A DNA stretch of 64,000 bases, taken from positions 86,404 to 150,403 of the forward strand of contig CASIAP010000010.1 of the NCBI GenBank assembly GCA_949372645.1, read 5' to 3'. Of the stretch, positions 29,001-36,200 are shown in pieces. Made by a program: the position numbers and the translations under genes. The number at the start of each line of letters is the position of its first letter. Position 1 is the first letter of the stretch. Below the pieces are notes generated by a model that had not been told where the DNA came from, did not search any database, and saw only the letters and a program-made list of their open reading frames with translations. Origin of the DNA: Candidatus Poseidoniaceae archaeon (GTDB lineage Archaea; Thermoplasmatota; Poseidoniia; Poseidoniales; Poseidoniaceae).

Positions 29001-30955
29001 TCAAAGAAGACCCAGCATCTTTCCTCCCGGATGGATTCGGACCAGTGAACGTCATTCTACGGTTTGAGGAAACATTGCCGAACGAAGGCTGTGGAGAACT
29101 TGACCCAGCCGCTCTTGGAATCCAAGGTTCTTGGGACTCTTGCCTCAGTGTGCCTGGAAATGATCACTTTAGATTGAAGATGACCAACAACGCTAACGGA
29201 TTTTCCTTTATTGGGCGAACCGCTTTGTCAGTCGACGACCAAATCGTCTACACGAGTGAAGTTAGCCCAATTACAGGCGAAATCATTCCAAAGCCGATGG
29301 TCGTTACCGGACAATTACAAGATGAATTGGGCACCAATTTATCTAACCGCAAGATCCGCGTCAACTACGAGATGGTAAACAGTCAGTCAAACCCAACATC
29401 ATGTTCTGCTGGAATGACTGACCTTGATGGATACTTCTCCATTCAATGTCCCCTTTCAGACGTTTCAGCTGGAAAGGCAAAGGTCATCGTTACCTATTCA
29501 TCCTATGATAACAATGATGCTTATCGATACCAGAACGACACCTATGAAACAGAATTTGATGTCTTTTCGAATTCAACCCTTGCTTTGAGCGAAGTAGGAC
29601 CTTTCAAGGCCAGCGTCGAGACCTGGACTGCACCGAACACGACTGAATACCCTGTGCTTTACCTCAAGGAATCATTCCACATCGATGCAAAATTGATGCA
29701 ATCGAATGGCCAGTATGTTGGTGGAAAGTGCTTGAACATCTACCTCGACCCCGAGCAGAACATTCGCCCTATTTCCACAATCCGTACCAGTGAGATTGAT
29801 GGTACGATCGAATGGTTCAGTGGCGACCGAAGTCAAAACTCGAACGGGCGCGGTGTCGAAACTACAGGTGGTAAATTGGAAGGCTTCCGCACACTTCGTA
29901 TTGCCTTTGAACCAGATCTCAACGTCCCTGGTGGCTGCGATAAAGACTCCTCGAACGTCTTGAACGGCTCACATGTCGATCAACTTGTTCTGGTTCGTTC
30001 TCGAATTGATTTGCAAGTTAAGCAAACATGGAGCCACACAGGAGATAACGGACTGGACAACGATGACCCTGTAATTGGGTCCATCGCCCTTTTGCGTGAC
30101 CGACTCGATCTTGCTGTAGAAAACGAAGAGGTTTGGTTCGTACGCCAATATTGGTCTGAAGAACTCAGTGAATGGGTTGTTGAAGGGACCAATAAGTCGC
30201 AAACGAATGAGCAAGGTATTGCAAACTTTGAATGGCCCTTCGGTGGCCAAACCTGTGATGGAGTACCATGTGCAGGTAAATGGAGAATTATTGCATATTA
30301 TCCTGGTTCGACATACTTTGAAGAATCCCTCGATAATGTAACGCATGATGTCATTTGGTCGGAAGCGAAGATAATTGATGCTAAGTCAGGGTTCTTCACT
30401 CCAGCGAAGACGATGGCATTCGTATTGATCGCAATGGCGTTATTGATCGCTGGTGCAATCTACTACCAGCGCGCACAAGCTCGACGTCAAGTACAAGCTC
30501 TCAAGGGGATTTTGACCGACACGATGATGCAACTTGAAGCGAGTAACGAATACATCGCAGCCATTTTCGATTGCTACAAGAATCTAGTCAAGCACTTCAA
30601 GCGCTATGGTTTTATGAAGAAGGTCTACGAAACCACTCGTGAATTCGAAACTGCAGTCCGTACTGCATTCAACATGGTGCCTTCAGATCAACTGAACCTT
30701 TTCTTATCGGTCTTTGAAGAAGCACGCTATTCAGATCACAACATCGATGCAAGCCACCGAGACCGAGCATTGCAAACTTTGGATGCTATCGTTCGTTCAC
30801 TCACCGTCGCCTTAGGCGAAGGTGGTATGGTTGAACGCAAAGATTTGGTGAACCTGTATGACAAGCAAACAAAGGCTGGCGAATTCGTCGCAGCTGATGG
30901 AACAGTTCGTCAAGCAGGAATCGTTGAAGGCGAAGGAACAGATTTCAAAATCTGA
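23066..30955 (+). CDS. Giant surface protein: TSP3-like repeats, Ig-like domains, C-terminal TM and DUF4129-like tail
   Basis: 2,629 residues. An N-terminal hydrophobic segment (MTIIILLLTSTMLGIVQDFSAEE) is the signal. Residues about 128-1210 hold dozens of TSP3-like acidic Ca-binding motifs (DHDNDGIPDAEDWDDDNDG), interrupted by longer inserts with paired cysteines. Residues 1210-2440 are beta-rich Ig/CnaB-like domains with many sequons (VNYTWSADGRSGVNYTDDNG is typical of big-like folds). A TM helix follows near 2448-2466 (MAFVLIAMALLIAGAIYY). The cytosolic tail of about 160 residues is helical, with KHFKRYGFMKKVYETTREFE and FLSVFEEARYSDH as in DUF4129 domains of transglutaminase-type proteins. 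It is probably a long Ca-stabilised stalk. The ribosome binding site GAGGTG at 23053 supports the start. Confidence 0.88.
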   Translation: MLSKIQLETISQRQKLTMSMTIIILLLTSTMLGIVQDFSAEETTPTLLFSEGEQITQASAQLAVQTGQGSFNGDQDMWQLEDHPVLSDLMWADPGVAAGIISDQSAIAAIMPYYSTLLEESNKEDHDNDGINDLNDLDDDNDGIYDLLERFDGCYGTDPFDHDNDGIPDAEDWDDDNDGILEGPIDIEALEALGLDPRNVSTDRRLDPSIIHPWTGQAVGGNYYADQNPMDHDNDGVTDEDSDGSGPGSYDEDDDNDARIDQFKWPCDLDSDGIQDYFDADDDDDGVDDITDSHPYDASVTTTHAQAGNLYDDPVNWDFNSYRVYSGGINFLTWELNRVNAVNAPSVTSLAPNGVPAFTTIIDGDLDGDGIPNFLDPDNDNDDTPDSSDTDDDNDGILDMSDPDDDNDGIPDTCSNIDVNGDMLNDYTRANSSPYQTPGGDTDGIAGIDCEMDYDQDLDDDRLRPFDQNYNAIYDWLDTDMGGTQSPDNLGDISVSGDANNFEYDTDNDQISNENDSFPLDKSSDVVLWNCPTIANPNPIAPDSRCNTQRASYSQFNDWDGDGINNWIDVDDDNDGIIDPLDIDWDCDFDNDGDLHAINGALYRDDGPNSVDSDIDGDGLENDIDWDDDNDGISDLYDPDDGNCGVVDYDANDNFANPYYPVADGGSLDGSQDSTPYSDNATDHWNLVFWHNPFSDVVLDYNGYDSTTTPATPGTVPEYYWFLFARWSPYNGGNDWDIDTDGDSLSNGLDIDQDADGMPDWWDQDEGNDGLLDTDDLKMGGTFNMSQCGWSAGNSGAGFVCGYNYATLYHMPLNGVNAQFGSPYSTRPDAFINQGATTGGSSGNWSCTPGAQGGCYHYDFGGDDTIESGITHFQMLNNRDAFITWIGLEVGIWQWTSDNGVVADFPDELGADLINNSVDGDIDGDFTNSTIDLDDDYDSVYDWYDVDDDNDGIWDFFEIDVDDDLDNDANQENSNFFSGTNCMDNDDDGNDADVDDDGYFQAVWDRGILSQGLIQPTLYDVDNDNDAVPDAEDPDDDNNGILDSVQETLPNCFWGEEQSPFDNDNDGIVDWADDDWDADGLLNADELAISLTAAFDHDNDGQRDDIDTDDDEDGMLDDDEVLLWPTRFNRNSTNPWDHDDFGDGEGLANLLDAGTGPDAIDNDDDNDTLVDADFDHLEENETGFACYGGAESSDWDHDNNCVLDRDDKAPTFITLNLPDTLWIDAQSPSIFSGHVDWINPITGALESAVGMPVQVQIEWADNGTTALETINVLTTVTGNFTVGQFIYPEDLTVGDNTTYRVYAIVTEMFAFNGNESQSYYLGAEANLTADIYLDSYFRSDEQPFWIDMWSYYTADLQRGIFDNLVPNVPFTFSVRGGIFGNYTHPTNFTGLGGNGYRAGSNGLVSVTFVQNIGINGLWKQIQWNSTRDNGIGQVPGGYEEVAWDENDKELKPLLDGSGEIISYDYTNTSLPAGEYQVTVHAQPEIATEWPFPYLHGDSTEPQGIRVMHRMNIEAQMILDGVNPVYWYNSSINNGDGTFGNWATLFHAEALNGAGLDFNDYTKLHIQSKNWDGNASNLTGPESQLRNFITTNSTHWFISLVNGGDSDLPPCGAVDPTDPDSLIRCEIVPQMNTGEELVVTGSVTNRTYVPWDTDRIAFQVDSDFNGQFSPTPTETPYNELPKKACASCDAAFTYNFSWFNQYSSGTYGMRADFSNSVNYFTGNSSVLAETGAYINVTVVGTTAFQTTSVPRLYRNTSTTVQAQLVDNSGQPVRNMPVNYTWSADGRSGVNYTDDNGYFEIPFNITATDSLGNFSLQFEFAGTPLLKGNSKTQQVWVVSRTYLSVVSTDPNLRQSGDLWSFTAQVTDDNTTQIRDAGGASLDGASAPNGGLVDVIFEGIDFNGVTYRQIVATVRPSAGSITLPDVQPDKAHMCYYDGNGDGIWDRDLNLDGTLDRFEASGIFNGQAGCLQADIAPLNATALKEDPASFLPDGFGPVNVILRFEETLPNEGCGELDPAALGIQGSWDSCLSVPGNDHFRLKMTNNANGFSFIGRTALSVDDQIVYTSEVSPITGEIIPKPMVVTGQLQDELGTNLSNRKIRVNYEMVNSQSNPTSCSAGMTDLDGYFSIQCPLSDVSAGKAKVIVTYSSYDNNDAYRYQNDTYETEFDVFSNSTLALSEVGPFKASVETWTAPNTTEYPVLYLKESFHIDAKLMQSNGQYVGGKCLNIYLDPEQNIRPISTIRTSEIDGTIEWFSGDRSQNSNGRGVETTGGKLEGFRTLRIAFEPDLNVPGGCDKDSSNVLNGSHVDQLVLVRSRIDLQVKQTWSHTGDNGLDNDDPVIGSIALLRDRLDLAVENEEVWFVRQYWSEELSEWVVEGTNKSQTNEQGIANFEWPFGGQTCDGVPCAGKWRIIAYYPGSTYFEESLDNVTHDVIWSEAKIIDAKSGFFTPAKTMAFVLIAMALLIAGAIYYQRAQARRQVQALKGILTDTMMQLEASNEYIAAIFDCYKNLVKHFKRYGFMKKVYETTREFETAVRTAFNMVPSDQLNLFLSVFEEARYSDHNIDASHRDRALQTLDAIVRSLTVALGEGGMVERKDLVNLYDKQTKAGEFVAADGTVRQAGIVEGEGTDFKI

Positions 30956-31016
30956 GATTGAAGTTCCAGGCGAATTCGCCTTAACCTTCAAGGGGCCGGT
31001 GTGCTGTGGCTTGTCC

Positions 31017-31460
31017 ATGGAAGACTGGAAGCAACTCATCGACCAAGCCATGCAAACTGAAACAGACGACACTATTGGAGCTCATGCAACCTACGGGAAA
31101 GCCGTGCGCGCAGCACTTGCACAATCGCAAATGTTGTTGGGTGACCTTGAAGCTGCCCAGATCATCGAATCGATTTATGGAGCTCTTGTTGCCTATTCTC
31201 AGCAAGTAATGCTACGGATGAAGGCTGAAGACCCTGAAATCGGCGGTGTTGACCATGCATTCCGTGCAGGTCAAGCCTACGGCGTCTCATGTGTTCTCAA
31301 CCACCTCATCGATCAGTTAACCGATGTTGCAGGAACTACAGCACTTGGCGCTCTGGACGATTTCTCCGATACACTTCATGAAGAAATCATTATCCAAGGT
31401 CGAGCAGCTGGATTAACCGTGGAATTGCTTGACGCAAAGGGCGAGATACTCTACGAGTGA
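31017..31460 (+). CDS. Helical protein of unknown function downstream of the giant surface gene
   Basis: The track extends the frame back to 30858 inside the surface gene, but that part looks like a frame shadow. ATG 31017 (MEDWKQLIDQAM) gives 147 residues and lies 61 bases after the surface gene stop; GTG 30999 is an alternative. The protein is mostly helical and acidic (AALAQSQMLLGDLEAAQIIESIYGAL), ending with a short beta hairpin (LTVELLDAKGEILYE). No TM helix or family was recognised. Its position suggests co-transcription and perhaps partnership with the cytosolic tail of the surface protein, which is inference only. Confidence 0.65.
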   Translation: MEDWKQLIDQAMQTETDDTIGAHATYGKAVRAALAQSQMLLGDLEAAQIIESIYGALVAYSQQVMLRMKAEDPEIGGVDHAFRAGQAYGVSCVLNHLIDQLTDVAGTTALGALDDFSDTLHEEIIIQGRAAGLTVELLDAKGEILYE

Positions 31461-31518
31461 ACCTTTTCAGAAGATTTATGGCGAACGCCAGAATCTGTCA
31501 TCGAATCGAGAGTTTCGG

Positions 31519-31558
31519 TGCACTGCGACGCGAATGACACGGCGCCCGCGTCGGTGCA
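31519..31558 (+). promoter_or_regulatory. Structured leader hairpin before the L18e operon
   Basis: TGCAC-TG-CGACGCG pairs with CGCGTCG-GTGCA: a 7-bp and a 5-bp helix separated by a two-base bulge, with a 14-base loop (AATGACACGGCGCC). It lies 54 bases before the L18e start in a 150-base gap. The outer arms also form part of a direct repeat (TCGGTGCA at 31515 and 31551). An autoregulatory binding site for one of the encoded ribosomal proteins is possible, but no known leader family was recognised. Confidence 0.45.
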
Positions 31559-31611
31559 TTGATAATGGGATGGCCGGTCGGCGAATTGCTTCAAAGCATC
31601 GAGGGAGTCAA

Positions 31612-31977
31612 ATGAGTAATCCGATACGTAAGACAAACGCAAGATTGGTTGATGTAATCAGCCAGTTGAAAGCCCAGTCTCGCGACACCGGTGCCGCTGT
31701 TTGGCGAGATGTGGCCATGCGACTCTCTAAGAGTCGCAAGAATTGGGCACAGCCGAACTTGAGCCGCGTGAGTCGCTACGCCCCAGAGGGTGCAACCATC
31801 CTCGTACCAGGCAAGCTACTCGGCTCAGGTGAACTGTCCGCAAACCACACGATCGCCGCCTACAGTGTCAGCAATGGTGCACGTGAGAAGATAGAAGCCG
31901 CTGGTGGTCGAGTTATGACCTACAGCGAGCTGATGAACGAAAACCCATCTGGAACGGGGGTTGTTATCCTTGGATGA
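31612..31977 (+). CDS. rpl18e: 50S ribosomal protein L18e
   Basis: Archaeal/eukaryotic-type L18e (eL18), a large-subunit protein of 121 residues, near the family norm. The N-terminus is basic (MSNPIRKTNARLVDVISQLK), followed by VWRDVAMRLSKSRKNWAQ, VSRYAPEGATILVPGKLLGSG, and the KIEAAGGRVMTYSELM ending typical of the L18e/L15 fold. ATG 31612 is chosen; the track start at 31429 is in the upstream gap. It is first in the operon L18e-L13-S9-RpoN-tRNA-Pro. Its stop overlaps the L13 start. Confidence 0.94.
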   Translation: MSNPIRKTNARLVDVISQLKAQSRDTGAAVWRDVAMRLSKSRKNWAQPNLSRVSRYAPEGATILVPGKLLGSGELSANHTIAAYSVSNGAREKIEAAGGRVMTYSELMNENPSGTGVVILG

Positions 31978-32455
31978 AACAACCTATGTTTTTGATGCGA
32001 ACGAACTGATTCTCGGTCGTCTCGCTTCAGCAACAGCAGATATTCTGCTCAAAGCAGCCCGTGACAACCGTGATGACAAAGTAATCATCATCAACGCAGA
32101 GCATGCAATTGTCTCTGGTCGCCCACGCTCAGTTCTCAACAACTATCACGCCAAGTATAAGTTGAATCACGCACGTAAAGGTCCGTTTTTCCCACGTATG
32201 CCTGACATGATTCTCAAGAGAGCAGTCCGTGGAATGTTACCTTACCAAAAGATCAGCAGTGGTCGCCGAGCACTCCGCAATTTGCGTGTTGAAATCGGTT
32301 GTCCTGCCCATTTGTCTGGTGACCTTCCTGAAGGCCACGTTCATGGTGATACCACAAAATTCCGCAAAGACCTTCCAGAGCGATTCATTACTCTTGGAGA
32401 TATTAGCGCCGACCTTGGCGCACCATCCCACCGTTGGACCGGAGGTGAGCAATGA
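31961..32455 (+). CDS. rpl13: 50S ribosomal protein L13
   Basis: Large-subunit protein uL13 (about 164 residues). Landmarks are the N-terminal FDANELILGRLASATADILL, IIINAEHAIVSGRPRS, GPFFPRMPDMILKRAVRGMLPY and the conserved HRWTGGE end region. No ATG exists near the fold's first strand, so initiation is on TTG at 31961 or 31970, both overlapping the L18e stop region, which implies coupled translation. Its TGA stop overlaps the S9 start. Confidence 0.94.
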   Translation: MLSLDETTYVFDANELILGRLASATADILLKAARDNRDDKVIIINAEHAIVSGRPRSVLNNYHAKYKLNHARKGPFFPRMPDMILKRAVRGMLPYQKISSGRRALRNLRVEIGCPAHLSGDLPEGHVHGDTTKFRKDLPERFITLGDISADLGAPSHRWTGGEQ

Positions 32456-32889
32456 TGGCTCGTAAAAAGCAAAAGTCAGTACAATCCTCTGGTAAGCGTA
32501 AGACTGCAGTTGCCCGTGCTTCACTTAAAGCAGGCAAAGGCAGAGTTCGTGTTAACAGTTCACCTATCGAAATTCTACAACCGTCTCTTGCACGCCGCAA
32601 GTCAATGGAACCATTGATTATTGCAGATGCCATGAACCGATTGAGCAAAGTCGACATTAACATCACCACCCTTGGTGGAGGAATAATGGGTCAGACTGAC
32701 GCTATTCGTACCGCAATCGCCCGTGGCCTTGTTCTCTACAATGGCGGCGCAGAAGGTATCGATGAAGAACTTCGAGAAGAATACCTTCGCTTCGACCGTA
32801 GCCTTTTGGTTAACGATCCACGACGCAAGGAAGCCAAGCACCAACTCGGACGTGGTGCTCGTCGTAAGAAGCAAAAGTCCTATCGATGA
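32452..32889 (+). CDS. rps9: 30S ribosomal protein S9
   Basis: Small-subunit protein uS9. The opening SSGKRKTAVARASLKAGKGRVRVNS, the central TTLGGGIMGQTDAIRTAIARGLV and the basic end GRGARRKKQKSYR are diagnostic; the C-terminal Lys/Arg tail reaches the P-site tRNA. GGAGGTG (32440-32446) precedes ATG 32452, with ATG 32455 as an alternative. It overlaps the L13 stop by four bases. Its length of 145 residues is slightly above the archaeal norm. Confidence 0.96.
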   Translation: MMARKKQKSVQSSGKRKTAVARASLKAGKGRVRVNSSPIEILQPSLARRKSMEPLIIADAMNRLSKVDINITTLGGGIMGQTDAIRTAIARGLVLYNGGAEGIDEELREEYLRFDRSLLVNDPRRKEAKHQLGRGARRKKQKSYR

Positions 32890-32895
32890 GGTGAA

Positions 32896-33102
32896 ATGAT
32901 GATTATACCAATACGATGTTTTAGTTGCGGGGGCGTTATTGCCCACAAGTGGGAAGAATTCAGTGAATTGACAGCAGCAGGTGTCGAAATGGCAGATGCA
33001 CTGGACCAAGTTGGTCTGATGCGCTACTGTTGCCGCCGTATGTATGTCGGTCACATTGACCTCATCTACGAAATCGCTCCTTTCAGCACTTCCATTCAGT
33101 GA
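32896..33102 (+). CDS. rpoN: DNA-directed RNA polymerase subunit N
   Basis: Archaeal RpoN (Rpb10 homolog), a zinc-bundle subunit that bridges the large polymerase subunits. The 68-residue protein has the invariant IPIRCFSCGGVIAHKWEEF motif and the second cysteine pair in MRYCCRRMYVGHIDLI, giving four zinc ligands. GAGGTG overlapping the S9 stop (32887-32892) serves ATG 32896 or 32899. It is the last protein gene of the ribosomal operon; tRNA-Pro starts 14 bases later. Confidence 0.96.
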   Translation: MMIIPIRCFSCGGVIAHKWEEFSELTAAGVEMADALDQVGLMRYCCRRMYVGHIDLIYEIAPFSTSIQ

Positions 33103-33115
33103 GACGAACCAACCC

Positions 33116-33190
33116 GGGCCCGTGGGTTAGCTTGGCCTATACTTGGCGGCTGGGGGCCGTCAGACCCCAGTTCAAATCTGGGCGGGCCCA
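33116..33190 (+). tRNA. tRNA-Pro (GGG)
   Basis: The acceptor GGGCCCG pairs perfectly with CGGGCCC and the discriminator is A. The anticodon arm TGGCGG-CTGGGGG-CCGTCA has GGG at 34-36, and the T arm is CCCAG-TTCAAAT-CTGGG. CCA is not encoded. It lies 14 bases after rpoN, a position where tRNA genes also occur in other archaeal L18e-RpoN operons, so it is probably processed from the same transcript. Confidence 0.93.
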
Positions 33191-33282
33191 CTCAAAACCA
33201 TTGTGAATACTTTCGTCGATAAACTCAATTTTCCGAGACCTGTAACCTTTGGTTTGATATGGGGCTTTGATGAGTAGGCCTC

Positions 33283-36200
33283 ATGCGAACTGTTCGGGCA
33301 CTGGGTTTGGCCATTCTTCTCTTGTTGACTCCCTTGTCACTTCTGGCAACACCGGCAATGGCTACAGACTCTTCAGTGAGTTCTGATACAACGTGGTCTG
33401 GAGCCGTTATTCTTCCGGGAAACGTCACCGTCATGAATGGCTCAACTCTTACGCTTTCTCCAGGGACAACGGTCGATGGTGGAGACGGATACTGGATTCG
33501 TGTAGAGGGAACGCTCCATGCATCACAAACCGACTTTTTTTCCAACCAAACCCCTCTCACAAGCGGCTCCCATGGGGCCGGATTATGGACTGGAATTCAT
33601 ATCGCTACTAAAGGCCATGCGGTTTTGAATGAGGTGACAATTGAGAATGCGAAAACAGCAATCAAAGTCGAAGGTCAACTTTCAGCCCACAAAGTCACCA
33701 TCAGAGATGCCTATATCGGCATCAATGTGATCGGCTCTGCAGAGGTTGAATCACTTACTGCCCAACATATTGATTACGAAGTTGTTCGAAATTCCGGAGA
33801 TTTGAATCTCTCCACAGGTATATTCAGCGATATTGCCGGTGGCCTTTGGTCAACGGGCACGAGCACCGTCGACACTGTGACTATTTCTCAAGCTGGAACA
33901 GGTTTGCGGTCGTCAAGCGGCACCCTCTCAGCAACAGGAATTGGATTCTTCGATACAACGGTAGCCATTGCAAGCCAACAAGGAGCATCGACAACGGTAG
34001 AAAGCATTAGTGGCGAAAACATCGCACTCCTCGTTGATGCTGCTGATAGCGATGATTTGACCATCTCTAACGGCGCTGTTTCAGGACACCGCCTCCTTCT
34101 TGCGAATGGAGCAAGCGCTTTTTCAATGAACGACCTTGAATTTGAAGGAAGTCTATCTGAATCATTGCCTATCGTCGACCAAAGGTGTACCGGTACGTGC
34201 AGTTGGAATGACATCACCGTCTCGAACATTACGAATGGATTCATCCTATCGGGCTCAGGCAACCATTCCATTTCCAGCCTCAACCTTTCTGCCACAGAGC
34301 GAGGAATCGAAGGAACAGGGACCGGCCAAATCACCCTTGGTTTCATCAATCTAACAGCCGGAACCAAGGGGATAGAGTTCCGTAATCCAGATAGCACCCT
34401 CAACGAGGTTTCTGTTGATATGATGTCATCAAACACTTCAATAGCCTATGATCTCCTTGATGGAGACCACCATTGGACTTCCGTCAGCGCGTCGAAAACA
34501 TATGCAAATCAAGACACGACTTCAATCGCCCTCAATGCCTGGTATGCAAACATCGTATTCACCTCCTTCTCAACGCTTCACTTTGGCAACGGAGTGCAGG
34601 CAAATCATGCCGAGATATCTGGTAGCTCCTTCACTGTTCAAGATGGAAAGGGTGTTGGAATTCATTTGGAGCACAGCTCCTTCACAGCCGATGCATTACA
34701 TACACGAGCATATTCTGATGGCGTCATTTTAGACAAATCATCACAACTCCATGTTTCTGATTGGATTGCAGCTACCCATACAACTCCACTCTACATTAGT
34801 ACCTCTTCCACAGCCACGATTCGAGACTTCCAACCTCAAAACACCCCAACATCTTCTTCCGATGCTCTCGGCGATGGCACCCTCATCTACGGGGGGTCAA
34901 CAACAGCAAGCATTTCCGTCTCTTCAGCTTCATATCTCAAAGAAACACCGGTAACGTTCAGCGACTTATCGGGGAATCCAGTTCAAGCCATGATCAGTGT
35001 CCATGGCTTCTCTATGCAAAGCGACGTCAACGGAGCGGCAACACTGCCACTTCTCAGCAGCGGTTCTTCGGTTGATGTTACACTTGCAGGCGCTGGCGTC
35101 CGCGTCATACTCTACGGTTCCCAAATGGGTCAGTCAGTACAGGTTCCAGTTATCCCTCAAGGAGATTGGACTATTTCTACAGGCCAATTCGTATTCCTCG
35201 GCCCTCGACCCGATGGATCACCTCACGTAATGTCTGGAGACCTCACCGTATCATCTGGAAGCGGCTTAGAATTGTCTGGAACTTCACTTGTTCTTCCTGC
35301 GGGAGGGAATGCCGACATTCAAGGTTCAGGAGAATTGACTGGCAGCAGTGCATCCCTTCTTTCGGACAGCCTTACTCTTGGTTTTGATTCAGTGCTTACG
35401 CAATCGGATGGCGGGCAAGGAATGACGATTGACTCCAACCTCACTTGGGCCTGTCAAACAACTCGGAGTGTTTCAAATATCAATATCCTTGGTTCTTTCC
35501 TGCTCCAACCCGGATGTAAAGTTGAGATGCTTGAAGGAAGTGTAGAGGGGGCAGTTACAGCACGTACCAGTGCTGAACTCACCATTTTATCTTCTCTCCA
35601 ACTCACCGTTCTCGATAAAGGGGATCCTGTTGAAGGCGCATCGATTTCGATTGATGGAGCATTCACGACAACTGATGCTAACGGCGAAGTTTCAACCACA
35701 GCGACCGCCCGCCATGTCGACGATGCTTCCCAAACAGTCGGTGGTGTCAAAAATATCAATTTACAAATTGGATCATTCAGGGATTTCATCACATGGGATT
35801 CATCGACTTCGTTTGAACACAAGTTCATGGCCTCAACAGTCACACCAGGGTCCCTCTCCAACTGGCTTGTTCTCGAAGCCCAATGGAGTCCTTATTTCCT
35901 CGATGGCGACCTTGCTGTTGAAGCATTAGGAACGCTCACCATTGATGACGGAGTTTCTCTACGTATTTCTGAAGGAAGTCACATTAGTGTCGATGGTCGG
36001 ATTGATGCAGGAGCTGCAACGCTCTCCTCTACTGGCTTCGGCTCTCGTTGGGGCGGTTTTATTATGGGCGGTGCAAGCTCAACTCTCGACTTGTCACAGA
36101 CCAGTATTGTCGAAGCTTCACCGGCTCTAAGCGTTGAAAGTCAGGGGACCTTCATCGGGGACGGAATAACTATGGCACGGTCTTCGGGATCGGATCCTTT

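Noticed and set aside
30858-31016. N-terminal extension of the 31017 gene inside the giant surface gene
   Set aside because: The residues look like out-of-frame translation of the surface gene tail. Starts at 31017 or 30999 are more natural.
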